The notes beneath the pieces were generated by a model. That model was not told the DNA's origin, ran no database searches, and saw only the letters and a program-made list of their open reading frames with translations. Made by a program: the position numbers and the translations under genes. 59,338 nucleotides of DNA from Lachnospiraceae bacterium. Its GTDB lineage: Bacteria > Bacillota > Clostridia > Lachnospirales > Lachnospiraceae. How positions within the stretch are numbered: the stretch's first letter is position 1; the number at the start of each line of letters is the position of its first letter. Positions 28,723-39,351 of the stretch are shown here, in pieces. The DNA lies in NCBI GenBank assembly GCA_015057555.1, contig SVEC01000018.1:1-59338 (forward strand), written 5' to 3'.

Positions 28723-30156
28723 TCAATCAAATTCCTTTTTCTTTCGAAGAATCATCTCATCAAAGCGACTTATATAATCATCCACTGACTTACAGTTCTC
28801 CACTCTCTCCACACGATTTTCCGCATGGTATGTAACCTTGGTGGATGCCCCTGCACCAGCAGCTATTATATCTGTTATCTCTTCCATAATCAATATATTA
28901 TAGAGACATTCCAGACCTGCCTTTGAGTATCCCACATTCTCCAGGTTACCACCGATATTCTTCTGGCGATACAGGTAGTATGGCTCCATACCAAGCTCTG
29001 CTGCCACATCAGATACCTTGTTCAGCATCTCATCCACATCCTGATGGATTTCCTCTGCGTACTCACCTAATTGTTGCTTTAGGTTCGCAGCTCGCTTGAT
29101 AGCCAGGGAGTGAACGGTTATACTTTCTGGAGATAACTCCTTAACCTGAGCCAAGGTATTCTCCATACTCTTAATATCCTCACCCGGTAGTCCTGCTATA
29201 AGGTCCATATTTATATTATCAAAACCACATTCTCTGGCAAGCTTAAAAGCCTCCACAGTTTGCTCCACAGTGTGAGCTCTACCGATAACTTTTAATGTCT
29301 CGTCATTCATAGTCTGTGGATTAATACTAATCCTTGTAATGTTATGGTTCTTCATCACCATAAGCTTGTCCTTAGTTATACTGTCAGGTCTTCCAGCCTC
29401 CACAGTAAACTCCTTACACTGAGACAAGTCAAATGTACTGTCAATATGTGTCAGTAGCTCATCAAGTAGCTCATGGCTTATAGATGTAGGTGTACCACCA
29501 CCAATATAAACAGATACAAGCCTCTTACCTTTATAAACCTCAGCTATATAATCAAGCTCCTTCTTAAGGGTCTTAATATACTCCGCTGCCTTCTTCTCGT
29601 ACTGCGCTATAGGATAAGAAGTAAATGAGCAATACAAGCATCTGGTAGGGCAAAATGGAATTCCCACATACAGGCAGTAATCATTGTCTACATCAATATC
29701 TGAGATAAGTGATAGTTCCTTCTCAGCAACCTTAGTAGCAAGCTGTGCTTTCTTATCTGAAACCTCGTATACCTTTACGTAATTATCTACAGCTTCATCA
29801 AAACTAGCACCATTTTGCAATTTTGCCATGGCAATCTTGGTAGGTCTAACACCTGTAAGATCGCCCCATGGAAGAGTTCTATCAGCATACCTACATAGCA
29901 AATGATAAGATGCCAGCTTTAGCTTATTCCTAAATTCTGACTTATCTAAGTAGCTACCCTCTATAGTCTCCATATCAGAATAATCATCTAATATGGCAAG
30001 GGAAGTTTCACTCTCATCATACCTGGCTACGAATATAAACTTAGGCATCTCCTCCCCTTCAAGCTTCTCCACTATCTTAACGCCTGGGAAGAATGCCATA
30101 ATCATAGCACGCAAATCATTATTATATTCCTGACTGTTTTGTTCAAGTAAAATCAT
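28723..30156 (-). CDS. hemZ: HemZ-type radical SAM coproporphyrinogen dehydrogenase-like protein
   Basis: A 477-residue radical SAM protein of the HemN/HemZ group, named for oxygen-independent coproporphyrinogen III oxidation, although HemZ activity in anaerobes is uncertain. The N-terminal ~150 residues are the HemZ-specific region, with DLTGVRPTKI. The iron-sulfur motif is CPTRCLYC (Cys169, Cys173, Cys176), then YIGGGTPTS and DLIAGLPGE. The start has no strong ribosome site and lies three bases after the preceding stop, so translation is probably coupled. No other haem gene is in the window. Confidence 0.9.
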   Translation of the reverse strand: MILLEQNSQEYNNDLRAMIMAFFPGVKIVEKLEGEEMPKFIFVARYDESETSLAILDDYSDMETIEGSYLDKSEFRNKLKLASYHLLCRYADRTLPWGDLTGVRPTKIAMAKLQNGASFDEAVDNYVKVYEVSDKKAQLATKVAEKELSLISDIDVDNDYCLYVGIPFCPTRCLYCSFTSYPIAQYEKKAAEYIKTLKKELDYIAEVYKGKRLVSVYIGGGTPTSISHELLDELLTHIDSTFDLSQCKEFTVEAGRPDSITKDKLMVMKNHNITRISINPQTMNDETLKVIGRAHTVEQTVEAFKLARECGFDNINMDLIAGLPGEDIKSMENTLAQVKELSPESITVHSLAIKRAANLKQQLGEYAEEIHQDVDEMLNKVSDVAAELGMEPYYLYRQKNIGGNLENVGYSKAGLECLYNILIMEEITDIIAAGAGASTKVTYHAENRVERVENCKSVDDYISRFDEMILRKKKEFD

Positions 30157-30159
30157 AAT

Positions 30160-30798
30160 CTAATACGCAAAATAAGGATTACCCATCTTTTCCTTCTTAA
30201 TAGTTGTTCTGTCATTATGTCCCGGATAAACCACTACATCCTCTGGAAGTGTGAGAAGCTTCTCACTGATATTAGTCATAAGCGCTCTCTCATCTCCTGT
30301 AGGAAAATCACTTCTTCCTATGCTGTAGTTAAAAAGTGTATCCCCGGAGAAAAGCAACTTCTCCTCTGGGAAATAATAGCACATTCCACCCTTAGTATGT
30401 CCTGGGACGTGAATACACTTAACCTTAGTTCCAAGAAGCTCTAATTCCGGCTCTCCCTCTATAAGCTCATCTGCCTCTACTGACATAGCACTACCAAACA
30501 TCATAGACAGGTTAAGCTCTGGTCTCTTAAGCACATCTGCCTCTTCACTCGAAGCATATACCTTAACCTCTGGCAATGCTTTCTTTAGGCCTTCAACTCC
30601 TCCAATATGGTCCACATGACCATGAGTAAGTAAAATGTGCTTAAGCTTTATATTCTGCTCCTCATACATCTTTACAAGGTAGTCCGGTCTTGCTGCCGGG
30701 TCAACCACAGCAGCCTCTCTGGTGTCCTGATTTACAATTGTATAGGTATTTGTTCCTAATGAACCTAATATATTTGTTATAGTAACTAATTTCGACAT
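30160..30798 (-). CDS. metallo-beta-lactamase-fold hydrolase (glyoxalase II-like, YqgX type)
   Basis: A 212-residue cytoplasmic MBL-fold enzyme with LTHGHVDHIGG, the HVPGHTKGG metal ligand and FSGDTLF, ending VVYPGHNDRTT. It is shorter than classical glyoxalase II and lacks that enzyme's C-terminal helical domain, so it is like Bacillus YqgX. Probably a thioester hydrolase; the substrate is unknown. AAAGGAG precedes the ATG at 30798, deciding against an in-frame ATG 11 codons upstream. The relA-apt-recJ neighbourhood is common for it in Clostridia. Confidence 0.88.
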   Translation of the reverse strand: MSKLVTITNILGSLGTNTYTIVNQDTREAAVVDPAARPDYLVKMYEEQNIKLKHILLTHGHVDHIGGVEGLKKALPEVKVYASSEEADVLKRPELNLSMMFGSAMSVEADELIEGEPELELLGTKVKCIHVPGHTKGGMCYYFPEEKLLFSGDTLFNYSIGRSDFPTGDERALMTNISEKLLTLPEDVVVYPGHNDRTTIKKEKMGNPYFAY

Positions 30799-30926
30799 AT
30801 AACTCCTTTCAAAAATCAAATCCAAACACAATTATTACTTCATTATATTTAATTTCTGGGTATCACAAGCTATTTTTATTCCCCCATGCCCAAAATTAAC
30901 TAGCTACACGAATTTCTAAAAATCTC

Positions 30927-33194
30927 CTAGCCTGAGGTTCTCTCTATATCGATTATTCCCTCAATATTTCTAATCTTATCAATAACCTTATTAAGCTGGT
31001 CCTTAGAGCGAATCTGGAACTTAACAGATAATGTTGCCTTACCCTGCTTGTTCAGTCTTACATTAAGTCCTGTAAGGTTGATATTCTCCTCATTAAACAG
31101 CTTGGTAAGCTTAAATATAAGTCCCTGACTATCGTATGCGTAAATATTAATCTCTGCAGTGTATAGGCTGGTAGCCTGTATAAGTCCCGGAGCCCAGTCT
31201 GCATCTATAAGTCTGGCTCTGTCAAAATCGCTCATATTGATTACATTTACACAGTCTGTTCTGTGGATGGATACTCCACGACCTCTGGTTACGTAACCAA
31301 CTATCTCATCTCCCGGCACAGGGGCACAGCACTTAGAAAATCTAACTGATATATCATGGATTCCTTTTACCACGATTCCATCCTTACTGTTAGTGTTGTC
31401 TCTGCCCGGAGTGTTAATCTTATCAACTATCTGCTCTTCGGTAACCTTAGCAGCCTCGTCCTTCTTTAGCTCCTCGAGAAGACGGTTAACTACCTGACCC
31501 TCCTTGATACCACCGTAGCCTATGGCTGACACAAGGGCATCCCAATTAGCAAAGTTATATTTTTTAAGTACCTTTTCTCTAAACTCTGGCTTAAGAATAT
31601 CTGATAGCACAATGGATTTACTCTTGCAGTAGGATGCGATAGCTTCCTTACCACGCTGAATATTATCATCCTTGTTTTCCTGTCTAAACCACTGGTTAAT
31701 CTTAGTTTTAGCCTGAGTGCTCTTAACTATGGCAAGCCAGTCACGACTTGGTCCCTTGGCGTTCTGGGAGGTGATGATTTCTATTCTGTCACCATTCTTA
31801 AGCTCTGTCTCTATAGGAACCTGCTTACCATTTACTCTGGCACCGATAAGCTTATTACCCACAGCTGTATGAATTGCATAAGCAAAATCTATAGGCGTTG
31901 AGCCTGCTGGAAGGGTTTTAACATCTCCTGCAGGTGTGAAGCAATATACCTGGTCTGCAAACAAATCAAGGTCAGTTTTTACGAAGTTCATAAACTCCTT
32001 ATTGTCCTCAGTATCTGTCTGCCACTCTAATATCTGACGAAGCCAGCTAAGCTTTTGCTCCTCGCTATTAGCCTTATTATCTCCGCCCTCTTTATATTTC
32101 CAATGAGCTGCGATACCGTACTCAGCGGTCTTGTGCATCTCAAAGGTTCTTATCTGTATCTCAAATGGTCTTCCACCCGGTCCTATAAGTGTGGTGTGGA
32201 GGGACTGATACATATTTGCCTTTGGCATAGCAATGTAATCCTTAAAGCGACCTGGTATCGGCTTGTACTTCTCATGGATTGAGCCAAGGGCTGCATAGCA
32301 ATCTCTTACATTATCCACCTTTATACGAATAGCGTGGATATCATATATCTGGTCTAAGGTCTTATCCTGAGTCTTCATCTTCTTGTATATACTGAAAAGA
32401 TGCTTAACTCTACCATCTATCTCCGCCTTAATGCCAGCCTCCTTCATACAGTCTCTAACCTCTCCCACCATCTGGGCGATGAAGTCCTCGCTGGCCATAA
32501 GTCTTGACTTAATCTCAGCAGAAAGGTTGGTGTACACCTCTGGGTATAAATATCTCATAGATAAGTCATCTAACTCTATCTTAATCTTAGATATACCCAG
32601 TCTGTGTGCCAAAGGAGCATATATATCCATAGTCTCTCTGGACTTTTCAATCTGCTTAACCGGAGTCTGATATTGCATAGTTCTAAGGTTATGCAATCTA
32701 TCCGCCAGCTTTATAAGAATAACTCTTATATCCTTTGCCATGGCAAGGAACATCTTACGAAGGTTCTCTGCCTGAATCTCTATTTTGTCCTGAGACAAAT
32801 CAAGTCTTGTAAGCTTTGTTACACCATCCACCAAGAGAGCTATCTCATCGGAGAATTCCTTTGCAATCTCCTCCTTAGTCATAACTGTATCCTCAACCAC
32901 ATCATGAAGAATACCAGCGATAATTGTCTCCTTATCAAGCTCAAGCTCTGCAAGTATTAAGGCAACACAAAGAGGATGAATTATATAAGGCTCTCCGGAC
33001 TTTCTCTTCTGGTCCTTATGGGCATCATCCGCAATTCTATAAGCCTTTACAATCTGAGAGATATCAGATGAAGGGTGATACTTTCTAATAGTATCTATAA
33101 GCTGCTGAAACAAAACCTCAGGTGCAGTAAAATCCTCAGGCTTTGACAGCTGTTTCTTTATGGGATCCGGTGTTATGTACTTTTCCTCTGACAT
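30927..33194 (-). CDS. relA: bifunctional (p)ppGpp synthetase/hydrolase RelA/SpoT
   Basis: A 755-residue Rel enzyme that makes and destroys the starvation alarmone. The hydrolase HD domain has His73 and HD97-98 (ILHDVVEDT), so degradation is expected to work. The synthetase domain (about 230-390) has the EIQIRT strand and YGIAAHWKYKEG. TGS (FTPAGDVKTLPAGST), a zinc-finger-like segment (VRFSKCCAPVPGDEIVGY) and a C-terminal ACT domain follow. GGGAAG before the ATG at 33194 is used instead of an upstream in-frame ATG. It follows apt closely. Confidence 0.96.
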   Translation of the reverse strand: MSEEKYITPDPIKKQLSKPEDFTAPEVLFQQLIDTIRKYHPSSDISQIVKAYRIADDAHKDQKRKSGEPYIIHPLCVALILAELELDKETIIAGILHDVVEDTVMTKEEIAKEFSDEIALLVDGVTKLTRLDLSQDKIEIQAENLRKMFLAMAKDIRVILIKLADRLHNLRTMQYQTPVKQIEKSRETMDIYAPLAHRLGISKIKIELDDLSMRYLYPEVYTNLSAEIKSRLMASEDFIAQMVGEVRDCMKEAGIKAEIDGRVKHLFSIYKKMKTQDKTLDQIYDIHAIRIKVDNVRDCYAALGSIHEKYKPIPGRFKDYIAMPKANMYQSLHTTLIGPGGRPFEIQIRTFEMHKTAEYGIAAHWKYKEGGDNKANSEEQKLSWLRQILEWQTDTEDNKEFMNFVKTDLDLFADQVYCFTPAGDVKTLPAGSTPIDFAYAIHTAVGNKLIGARVNGKQVPIETELKNGDRIEIITSQNAKGPSRDWLAIVKSTQAKTKINQWFRQENKDDNIQRGKEAIASYCKSKSIVLSDILKPEFREKVLKKYNFANWDALVSAIGYGGIKEGQVVNRLLEELKKDEAAKVTEEQIVDKINTPGRDNTNSKDGIVVKGIHDISVRFSKCCAPVPGDEIVGYVTRGRGVSIHRTDCVNVINMSDFDRARLIDADWAPGLIQATSLYTAEINIYAYDSQGLIFKLTKLFNEENINLTGLNVRLNKQGKATLSVKFQIRSKDQLNKVIDKIRNIEGIIDIERTSG

Positions 33195-33279
33195 TTGAAT
33201 CACTTCCCTTACCTTTTGATACAAATATAATCGCCCCGTATTCAACAGATATTGCAGTCCCCACTACAACATTTTATAT

Positions 33280-33804
33280 TTACTCTCCCTCGTACTGTAT
33301 TACTGACTCAATATCATATCCCTTAAGAACCTCTCTGCCCTTAAGGTCCACAAGCTCTATTAGGAATATCATCTTAACAACCTCACCGCCAAGCTGCTCT
33401 ATAAGCTTAGCTGCAGCCTGAATAGTGCCACCTGTAGCTATAAGGTCATCTACCAAAACCACCTTATCTCCCGGCTTGATAGAATCCTTATGAATCTCTA
33501 TGGTAGCTGAGCCATACTCCAAATCATAGCTCATCTCAACAGTCTCTCTAGGAAGCTTTCCCTTCTTTCTAACAGGGATAAAGCCCTTATTATTCATATA
33601 TGCAAGTGGTGCACCAAATATAAAGCCTCTTGACTCAGTGCCTGCTATAAGGTCATAATCCAATCCATCTAATAGCTTATTAAGCTCATCAATGGCAAGG
33701 TGTAATCCTTCTGCACTTTCAAGGACGCTGGTTACATCTCTAAATATAATTCCCTCCTTTGGGAAATCGGGAATACTAGTCATAAAATCTTCTACTCTCT
33801 TCAT
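33280..33804 (-). CDS. apt: adenine phosphoribosyltransferase
   Basis: A 174-residue enzyme that joins adenine and PRPP to AMP. The PRPP-binding loop is VVLVDDLIATGGT (115-127), and the substrate loop GTESRGFIFGAPLAY near 55-69 is typical of APRT. Length is normal. AAAAGGAG precedes the start. It lies between recJ and relA, as in many Firmicutes. Confidence 0.96.
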   Translation of the reverse strand: MKRVEDFMTSIPDFPKEGIIFRDVTSVLESAEGLHLAIDELNKLLDGLDYDLIAGTESRGFIFGAPLAYMNNKGFIPVRKKGKLPRETVEMSYDLEYGSATIEIHKDSIKPGDKVVLVDDLIATGGTIQAAAKLIEQLGGEVVKMIFLIELVDLKGREVLKGYDIESVIQYEGE

Positions 33805-33822
33805 AAATGTGCACTCCTTTTA

Positions 33823-35595
33823 TTATTCTTGATGTTTTCTATAGTTCGTCGGCCTTATCTGAACCGTAACTCTACCGTTATATTCATTAATATCCGGATA
33901 GTATATTATATCCAAAATCACATCATTCGGCAAACCTTGTAATATTTTATCACATTCTTCCTCACTAAACCACATTTTTATGTTATCAATAAATGATTTT
34001 GCATTAAAATCTACACCTTCTATGGTAAGTCCTGACTCATCCATAAACCAAATCTTAATGTATTGGTTATTCTGCCCCATAAATCTTGCTCTTTTTACCC
34101 TAAGATTCTTCTGGGCAAATAACGGCTTGGGGTTACCATTACCATATGGCTCTAGTAGCTCTAGCTGTTTCACCAGCTTAGGGCTTGCATAGGAAAATGG
34201 CATCGCCACATCTATCATAACAATTGGTATTAAATCCTCTTTCGTCAATCCGTGAGTTTCATTCAGTCTTCTTCTAAGCAAGTCCAAGTTTTCCGCTGCT
34301 ATAGTAAAGCCTGCTGCCATAGGATGACCACCCATCTTAACAAATAGCTCCTTGTGCTCGCTTAGTTTTGCATGCATATCATATGCCTCTATGGAACGTC
34401 CTGAACCCTTTAGCTGACCTGACTCAGTACTTGTAAATACCAAGCTAGGCTTATTGAACTGTTCCTTTAATCTTCCAGCCACAATACCCGCTAGGCTCTC
34501 GTGAAGTCCTGGCATATACACCACCAACACTGTGTCGTCCTTATAAAGGGTCTCCACCAGCTCTATGGCTTCCTTTTTTCCTTGCTCTGTCATAGATTTT
34601 CTGGTTTCGTTTATAGACTTTAGCTCCTCTGCCATAACTAATGCTTCACTATCAGAATCCGCTAGTAATAGCTCTAGTCCCTTCTTGGCGCTTTCCAACC
34701 TTCCTGAAGCATTGATACAAGGTCCTATGACAAATCCGAAGGTATAGGAGGATACCTTCTTTCCCAGCAAATCATTCACCTGAAGCAATGCCTTAAGTCC
34801 TTTATTTCTTGTGTTACCAAGCACACTTAAAGCTCTCTTAACAAAGGCTCTGTTCTCATCCTTTAGGGGCATAACATCACAAACTGTGGCAATGCCTAGC
34901 ATCTCTATAAAGTAATCCTCCTGCCATGGTTTCTCCATAAGCTGATACATACCCATGATAAACTTATAGGCCACTGCAGCACCGCATATCTCCTTAAATG
35001 GATATTCACAATCCGGTCTCTTAGGATTAACAACTGCATCTGCCTTAACAAAGGTTTTAACTAAGTTTCCTTCCGCGTCCTCTATAACCGGTGGCTCGTG
35101 ATGGTCTGTTACTATAACTGTCATCCCAAGCTCCTTGGCAAGCCCTATAGCATCAAAGGCACCTATACCATTGTCACAGGTAATAATTGTATCTACACCA
35201 TCCCTATGGGCATCTCTAATTATTCTCTCATTGATGCCATATCCATCAAGCATTCTATCTGGAATCTCGTAGGATACATTTGCACCTAAACTGCCAAGCC
35301 CTACCAGCAGAATGTAATTGGACATAACTCCATCCACATCATAATCAGATATTATACGAATATTATTCCCCTGATTAATCTTTTGAAGCATAAGCTCGCA
35401 AGCCTTATCCATATCCTTCATAAGAAATGGGCTGTGCTGAATACTAAGGTCAGCATATAAATATCTGTGAAATTCCTCGCTGGTTTCCAGACCTCTATTT
35501 CTAATAACCCTAGCTACTACGGGATCGATATTAAATTCCTCTCCTAGTGCATAAAAATCCGCCCTTAAGCCATGCACCCTCCAAACTGCTTCCAT
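33823..35595 (-). CDS. recJ: single-stranded-DNA exonuclease RecJ (DHH family)
   Basis: A 590-residue DHH/DHHA1 protein. Catalytic residues: SDYDVDG (84-88) and TDHHEP (Asp164-His165-His166), with TCDNGIGA between. The DHHA1 domain carries GGHPMAAGFTI, followed by an OB-like tail. RecJ degrades single-stranded DNA 5'-3' during repair. Length matches RecJ of other Clostridia. It is the middle gene of secDF-recJ-apt-relA. Confidence 0.9.
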   Translation of the reverse strand: MEAVWRVHGLRADFYALGEEFNIDPVVARVIRNRGLETSEEFHRYLYADLSIQHSPFLMKDMDKACELMLQKINQGNNIRIISDYDVDGVMSNYILLVGLGSLGANVSYEIPDRMLDGYGINERIIRDAHRDGVDTIITCDNGIGAFDAIGLAKELGMTVIVTDHHEPPVIEDAEGNLVKTFVKADAVVNPKRPDCEYPFKEICGAAVAYKFIMGMYQLMEKPWQEDYFIEMLGIATVCDVMPLKDENRAFVKRALSVLGNTRNKGLKALLQVNDLLGKKVSSYTFGFVIGPCINASGRLESAKKGLELLLADSDSEALVMAEELKSINETRKSMTEQGKKEAIELVETLYKDDTVLVVYMPGLHESLAGIVAGRLKEQFNKPSLVFTSTESGQLKGSGRSIEAYDMHAKLSEHKELFVKMGGHPMAAGFTIAAENLDLLRRRLNETHGLTKEDLIPIVMIDVAMPFSYASPKLVKQLELLEPYGNGNPKPLFAQKNLRVKRARFMGQNNQYIKIWFMDESGLTIEGVDFNAKSFIDNIKMWFSEEECDKILQGLPNDVILDIIYYPDINEYNGRVTVQIRPTNYRKHQE

Positions 35596-35676
35596 AATGT
35601 CTCCAAATCTTATAAAGCACTATAGCGGTAGCCCTATACAGAGCTGCCGCTACAATAATCTTATATATAATTATAT

Positions 35677-37872
35677 TTACTGTGCTTCCTTCTTCTTAAA
35701 CTTCTTCTTAAGTACAAGCCAAAGTGGTCCTGTGATGCAAATTGAAGAATAAGCACCACAAACGATACCTGCCATAAGAGTAAATGTAAACTCCTTAAGT
35801 GAAGCAACACCCATAATGTAAAGCACAAGTACCATTACAAAGGTTGTAAGTGATGTATATACTGAACGAGAGAAGGTCTGAGCAATACTTGTATTAACGA
35901 TATGGTCATAGCCATCCTTAGCCACATCCATAAGCTTAATATTCTCTCTAATTCTATCAAAGGTAATAATAGTTGCATTGATAGAATAACCTACTATAGT
36001 AAGCATACATGCGATAAATGTATTACCTACTGAAAGCTGTCCAACTGCGTAAATAGCAAATACCACCATAACGTCATGGATAAGAGCTATAACCGCAGAA
36101 GCACCAAATCTAACATCAGAGAATCTAATTGCAATGTAAATAAGCATAAGGATAGATGAAATGATAATTGCCACAATAGCATCAGTTCTCATCTCTCCAC
36201 TTATAGTAGAGCTTATACCGTTTGAACTTACTACACTTGCATTAAACTTCTCAGACATAGCACCTTGTAATGCTTGAGCCTGTTCGTCACTAAGCTCGGC
36301 TGTCTTAAAGATTACTTGGTTTGTTCCTTCTACAATCTGTATCTGAATAGTTCCTACCTGAACATCAATTGCTTCCGCTATAACCGGAGCAATCTCTTCC
36401 TCCGCTGTGTGTAGATCGTAAGCCTCCGTAAACTCTACAGTAGTTGATGTACCACCAGTAAACTCAAGAGCAAAGTTAAGAATCTGTCCATCCTTTGATT
36501 TGTTAATAGGCAAGAACACAAGACCTACAATAATAATAGCGGCAGAAATTATAAAGCAAAGTTTTGAATTCTTAACATAATTTCTAACCTTTGGTTTCTT
36601 AGCAACACCATAAAGCTTCTTACTCTTGATACCAAGATTAACCGCGATATTGAGAAGCATTCTTGTAATTGCAAGAGCAGTAAACATAGAAAGGATAATA
36701 CCAACCATAAGTGTTACTGCAAAGCCCTTAATACTTCCTGTTCCCAAAGCCATAAGAACGAAGGTAGCTATAAGAGTTGTAATATTTCCATCAAGGATTG
36801 CTGAAAGAGCCTTTGAGAAACCAGCCTTAACTGCATTTCTTACATTCTCTCCTGCCGCAATCTCCTCTTTAATTCTAGTGAAGATAATAACATTTGCATC
36901 AACTGCCATACCAACAGAAAGGATAATACCAGCAATACCTGGGAGAGTAAGAGTAATTCCTCTTATGCTAAGTATGAGAAGTAATAATACTACATAAGCC
37001 ACAAGTGCAAGGGCTGCTATAAAGCCTGGTACAAGGTAAATAATAATCATAAGAAGACAAATGATTCCAAATCCAATTGCACCTGCCATAAGACTTGTAG
37101 AAACTGCCTCTTTACCAAGCTTAGCACCTACAATATTATACTGAAGCTGCTTGAGCTCAAGTGGAAGAGCACCAATCTTAATAGTATTTGAAAGCTGCTG
37201 GGCATCCTCTAATGTCCAGCCCTGTCCTGAGATAGTACATTCACCCTGAGTAATAGCTGAAGAAACTATCGGTGCACTTACAACAGCACCATCATAAATG
37301 ATATAGATAGGCTTACCAATATTAGCTGCAGTAGCCTCACCAAACTTTGTCTTTCCTGACTCATTGAATACAACTCCAACAACATACTCCTGCTGCATAC
37401 CAGAGTTATCTACCATAACATCTGAATTCTTAATGTCTGCACCATCTACTGCAGCCACAAACTCTTTTCCTTCTGCCCAGAGAGCATAATTTGTCTCATC
37501 TAAGAAGAAAAGCTGTCCCGGCTGACCTAAATCCTCAAGAATAGCGTGGGCATCATACTTTTCAGTATCAACAGGTATCTCAACGGTAATTCTTTCATCA
37601 CCCTCCTGATATACCTCACCCTCTGAGCTGTATCCATCAACTCTCCTTTGAAGCTTGTCTATAGTTATATTAATCTCTTCCTGAGATGGATTCTCATTAG
37701 TAATCTCGTAAGTAACACTAAGTCCACCCTGAAGGTCAAGACCAAGTGGAATATCACTTGCCTTTCCTGTCTCATTTTTACCTACTCCGAACATAGCCAC
37801 ATATATACCGCCAGCCACTAAAGCTAGAAATATAAGTAAGCCAAACACGGATTTAATTCTTGCTTTTCTCAT
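35677..37872 (-). CDS. secDF: fused SecD-SecF translocase accessory protein
   Basis: A 731-residue membrane protein with SecD and SecF in one chain. It uses the proton motive force to pull exported proteins out of SecYEG. SecD has an N-terminal helix, the D1-type motif PLGLDLQGGLSVTYE, a periplasm-facing domain and a helix block with GMAVDANVIIFTRIKEE. SecF starts near residue 440, with LEFTGGTSTTVE, and has GYSINATIITFDRIREN. The fusion is usual in many Firmicutes. Its start is four bases after the scfB stop, so it is co-transcribed with the SCIFF genes. Confidence 0.96.
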   Translation of the reverse strand: MRKARIKSVFGLLIFLALVAGGIYVAMFGVGKNETGKASDIPLGLDLQGGLSVTYEITNENPSQEEINITIDKLQRRVDGYSSEGEVYQEGDERITVEIPVDTEKYDAHAILEDLGQPGQLFFLDETNYALWAEGKEFVAAVDGADIKNSDVMVDNSGMQQEYVVGVVFNESGKTKFGEATAANIGKPIYIIYDGAVVSAPIVSSAITQGECTISGQGWTLEDAQQLSNTIKIGALPLELKQLQYNIVGAKLGKEAVSTSLMAGAIGFGIICLLMIIIYLVPGFIAALALVAYVVLLLLILSIRGITLTLPGIAGIILSVGMAVDANVIIFTRIKEEIAAGENVRNAVKAGFSKALSAILDGNITTLIATFVLMALGTGSIKGFAVTLMVGIILSMFTALAITRMLLNIAVNLGIKSKKLYGVAKKPKVRNYVKNSKLCFIISAAIIIVGLVFLPINKSKDGQILNFALEFTGGTSTTVEFTEAYDLHTAEEEIAPVIAEAIDVQVGTIQIQIVEGTNQVIFKTAELSDEQAQALQGAMSEKFNASVVSSNGISSTISGEMRTDAIVAIIISSILMLIYIAIRFSDVRFGASAVIALIHDVMVVFAIYAVGQLSVGNTFIACMLTIVGYSINATIITFDRIRENIKLMDVAKDGYDHIVNTSIAQTFSRSVYTSLTTFVMVLVLYIMGVASLKEFTFTLMAGIVCGAYSSICITGPLWLVLKKKFKKKEAQ

Positions 37873-37875
37873 GTT

Positions 37876-39258
37876 TTATTCTCCTTCTTCTAGGTCAGCT
37901 AAAGCTGCCTTTATCATAATCGCACATTCTACTCGCTTTTGCTGTAGTTTACAACCTATATCATAAGCATCAAGGATGCTACCTTGGAACTGATACGCAT
38001 TTGCAGCACAGCCACCACTACAATAAAATCTTGCGAAGCATTCCTTACACTTATCCTTGGCGTATACATTACAAAGCTTGAAATCCTCTACTAACTCATT
38101 CTTCTCGATGCCATTATAAACATCTCCAAGCTTGAAACCGTCAATACCCACAAACTGGTGACAAGGATAAAGCTCACCCTGAGGTGTTACTGCCAGATAC
38201 TCTGTACCTGAACCACAACCTGATAGTCTCTTATATACGCAAGGTCCTCCATTTAAATCAAGCATATAGTGGAAGAAGGTAATAGGCTTGCCTGCTTTAT
38301 GTCTGTCAATTACGTCTAAAGCAAGCTTATCGTACTCCTTGCATATAGTATCAATATCCTCTTCCCTTATGGAATATGGACAATCATCTGGTGACACAAC
38401 CGGCTCTATGGATATCTCCTTAAAGCCTAGGTCAACCATATGCTTAAAGTCCTCTGTAAAGTCTAGATTATTTCTAGTAAATGTACCTCTTACGTAATAG
38501 CTCTTGTCTCCACGCTTCTCTACAAAGTTCTTAAACTTGTCTATGATAACATCATAGCTTCCCTTACCATTCCTAGTAGGACGCATAAGGTCGTGGATTT
38601 CCTTTCTGCCATCTAAACTAAGAACAACATTTGAGATTTCCTTGTTACAGAAATCAATAATCTCGTCATTTAATAACACTCCGTTGGTAGTTAAGGTGAA
38701 TCGGAAGTTCTTATTTGCTTCCTTCTCTCTACTTCTACCATACTCCACCAAACGCTTAACCACATCAAAATTCATAAGTGGCTCACCGCCGAAAAAGTCT
38801 ACCTCCAGATTGACTCTGTTGCCGGAGTTTTCTATCAAAAAGTCAAGGGCCTGCTTACCCACCTCATAGCTCATAAGCTCTCTAGGGTGACCGTTATATG
38901 AGCCTTCATCTGCAAAGCAGTACTGACAAGCCAAATTACAGTCATGGGCTATGTGTAGGCAAAGTGCCTTAACCACTGTCTTTCTCTTCTTAAAATCTAT
39001 GACCACATCCTTGTACACATCCTCAGTGAAAAGCTGTCCAGCTTCCTTTAACTCTTCAATGTCTGAAAATGCATCCTGAATGTCACTATCAGAGTACAAA
39101 TCCTTATATTTACTTTTTATCTCAGTAGCTATCTCATCCTTTGATTTCTCCTGGTACATAGCCACCATATCATAGACCAAATCATCTACCACATGGACGG
39201 AACCACTACACACATCAAGGACTATATTATAGCCATTATTCTTATACTGATGTACCAT
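37876..39258 (-). CDS. scfB: SCIFF peptide maturase, radical SAM/SPASM thioether synthase
   Basis: A 460-residue radical SAM enzyme that forms Cys-to-carbon thioether bonds in the SCIFF peptide. An N-terminal peptide-recognition domain (1-90) precedes the SAM cluster motif CNLACQYC (Cys107, Cys111, Cys114). The C-terminal SPASM region binds extra clusters and has CGSGTEYLAVTPQGELYPC, CKECFARFYCSGGC and a final Cys. The precursor scfA lies directly upstream, separated by a hairpin. Confidence 0.95.
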   Translation of the reverse strand: MVHQYKNNGYNIVLDVCSGSVHVVDDLVYDMVAMYQEKSKDEIATEIKSKYKDLYSDSDIQDAFSDIEELKEAGQLFTEDVYKDVVIDFKKRKTVVKALCLHIAHDCNLACQYCFADEGSYNGHPRELMSYEVGKQALDFLIENSGNRVNLEVDFFGGEPLMNFDVVKRLVEYGRSREKEANKNFRFTLTTNGVLLNDEIIDFCNKEISNVVLSLDGRKEIHDLMRPTRNGKGSYDVIIDKFKNFVEKRGDKSYYVRGTFTRNNLDFTEDFKHMVDLGFKEISIEPVVSPDDCPYSIREEDIDTICKEYDKLALDVIDRHKAGKPITFFHYMLDLNGGPCVYKRLSGCGSGTEYLAVTPQGELYPCHQFVGIDGFKLGDVYNGIEKNELVEDFKLCNVYAKDKCKECFARFYCSGGCAANAYQFQGSILDAYDIGCKLQQKRVECAIMIKAALADLEEGE

Positions 39259-39292
39259 CTTTAAGCTCCTATGTACATAAGCAATATGTTAT

Positions 39293-39321
39293 AAAGGGGA
39301 CTATCCTAGATTGTCCCCTTT
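39293..39321 (-). terminator. hairpin between scfA and scfB
   Basis: AAAGGGGAC and GTCCCCTTT form a nine-base stem with an 11-base loop, 30 bases after the SCIFF stop. On the minus strand it is followed by ATAACATATTG, not a full T run, so it is probably a partial terminator or 3' stabiliser that gives more peptide than enzyme. Confidence 0.6.
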
Positions 39322-39351
39322 ACGACATACGGTTATGTATTAATACGAATA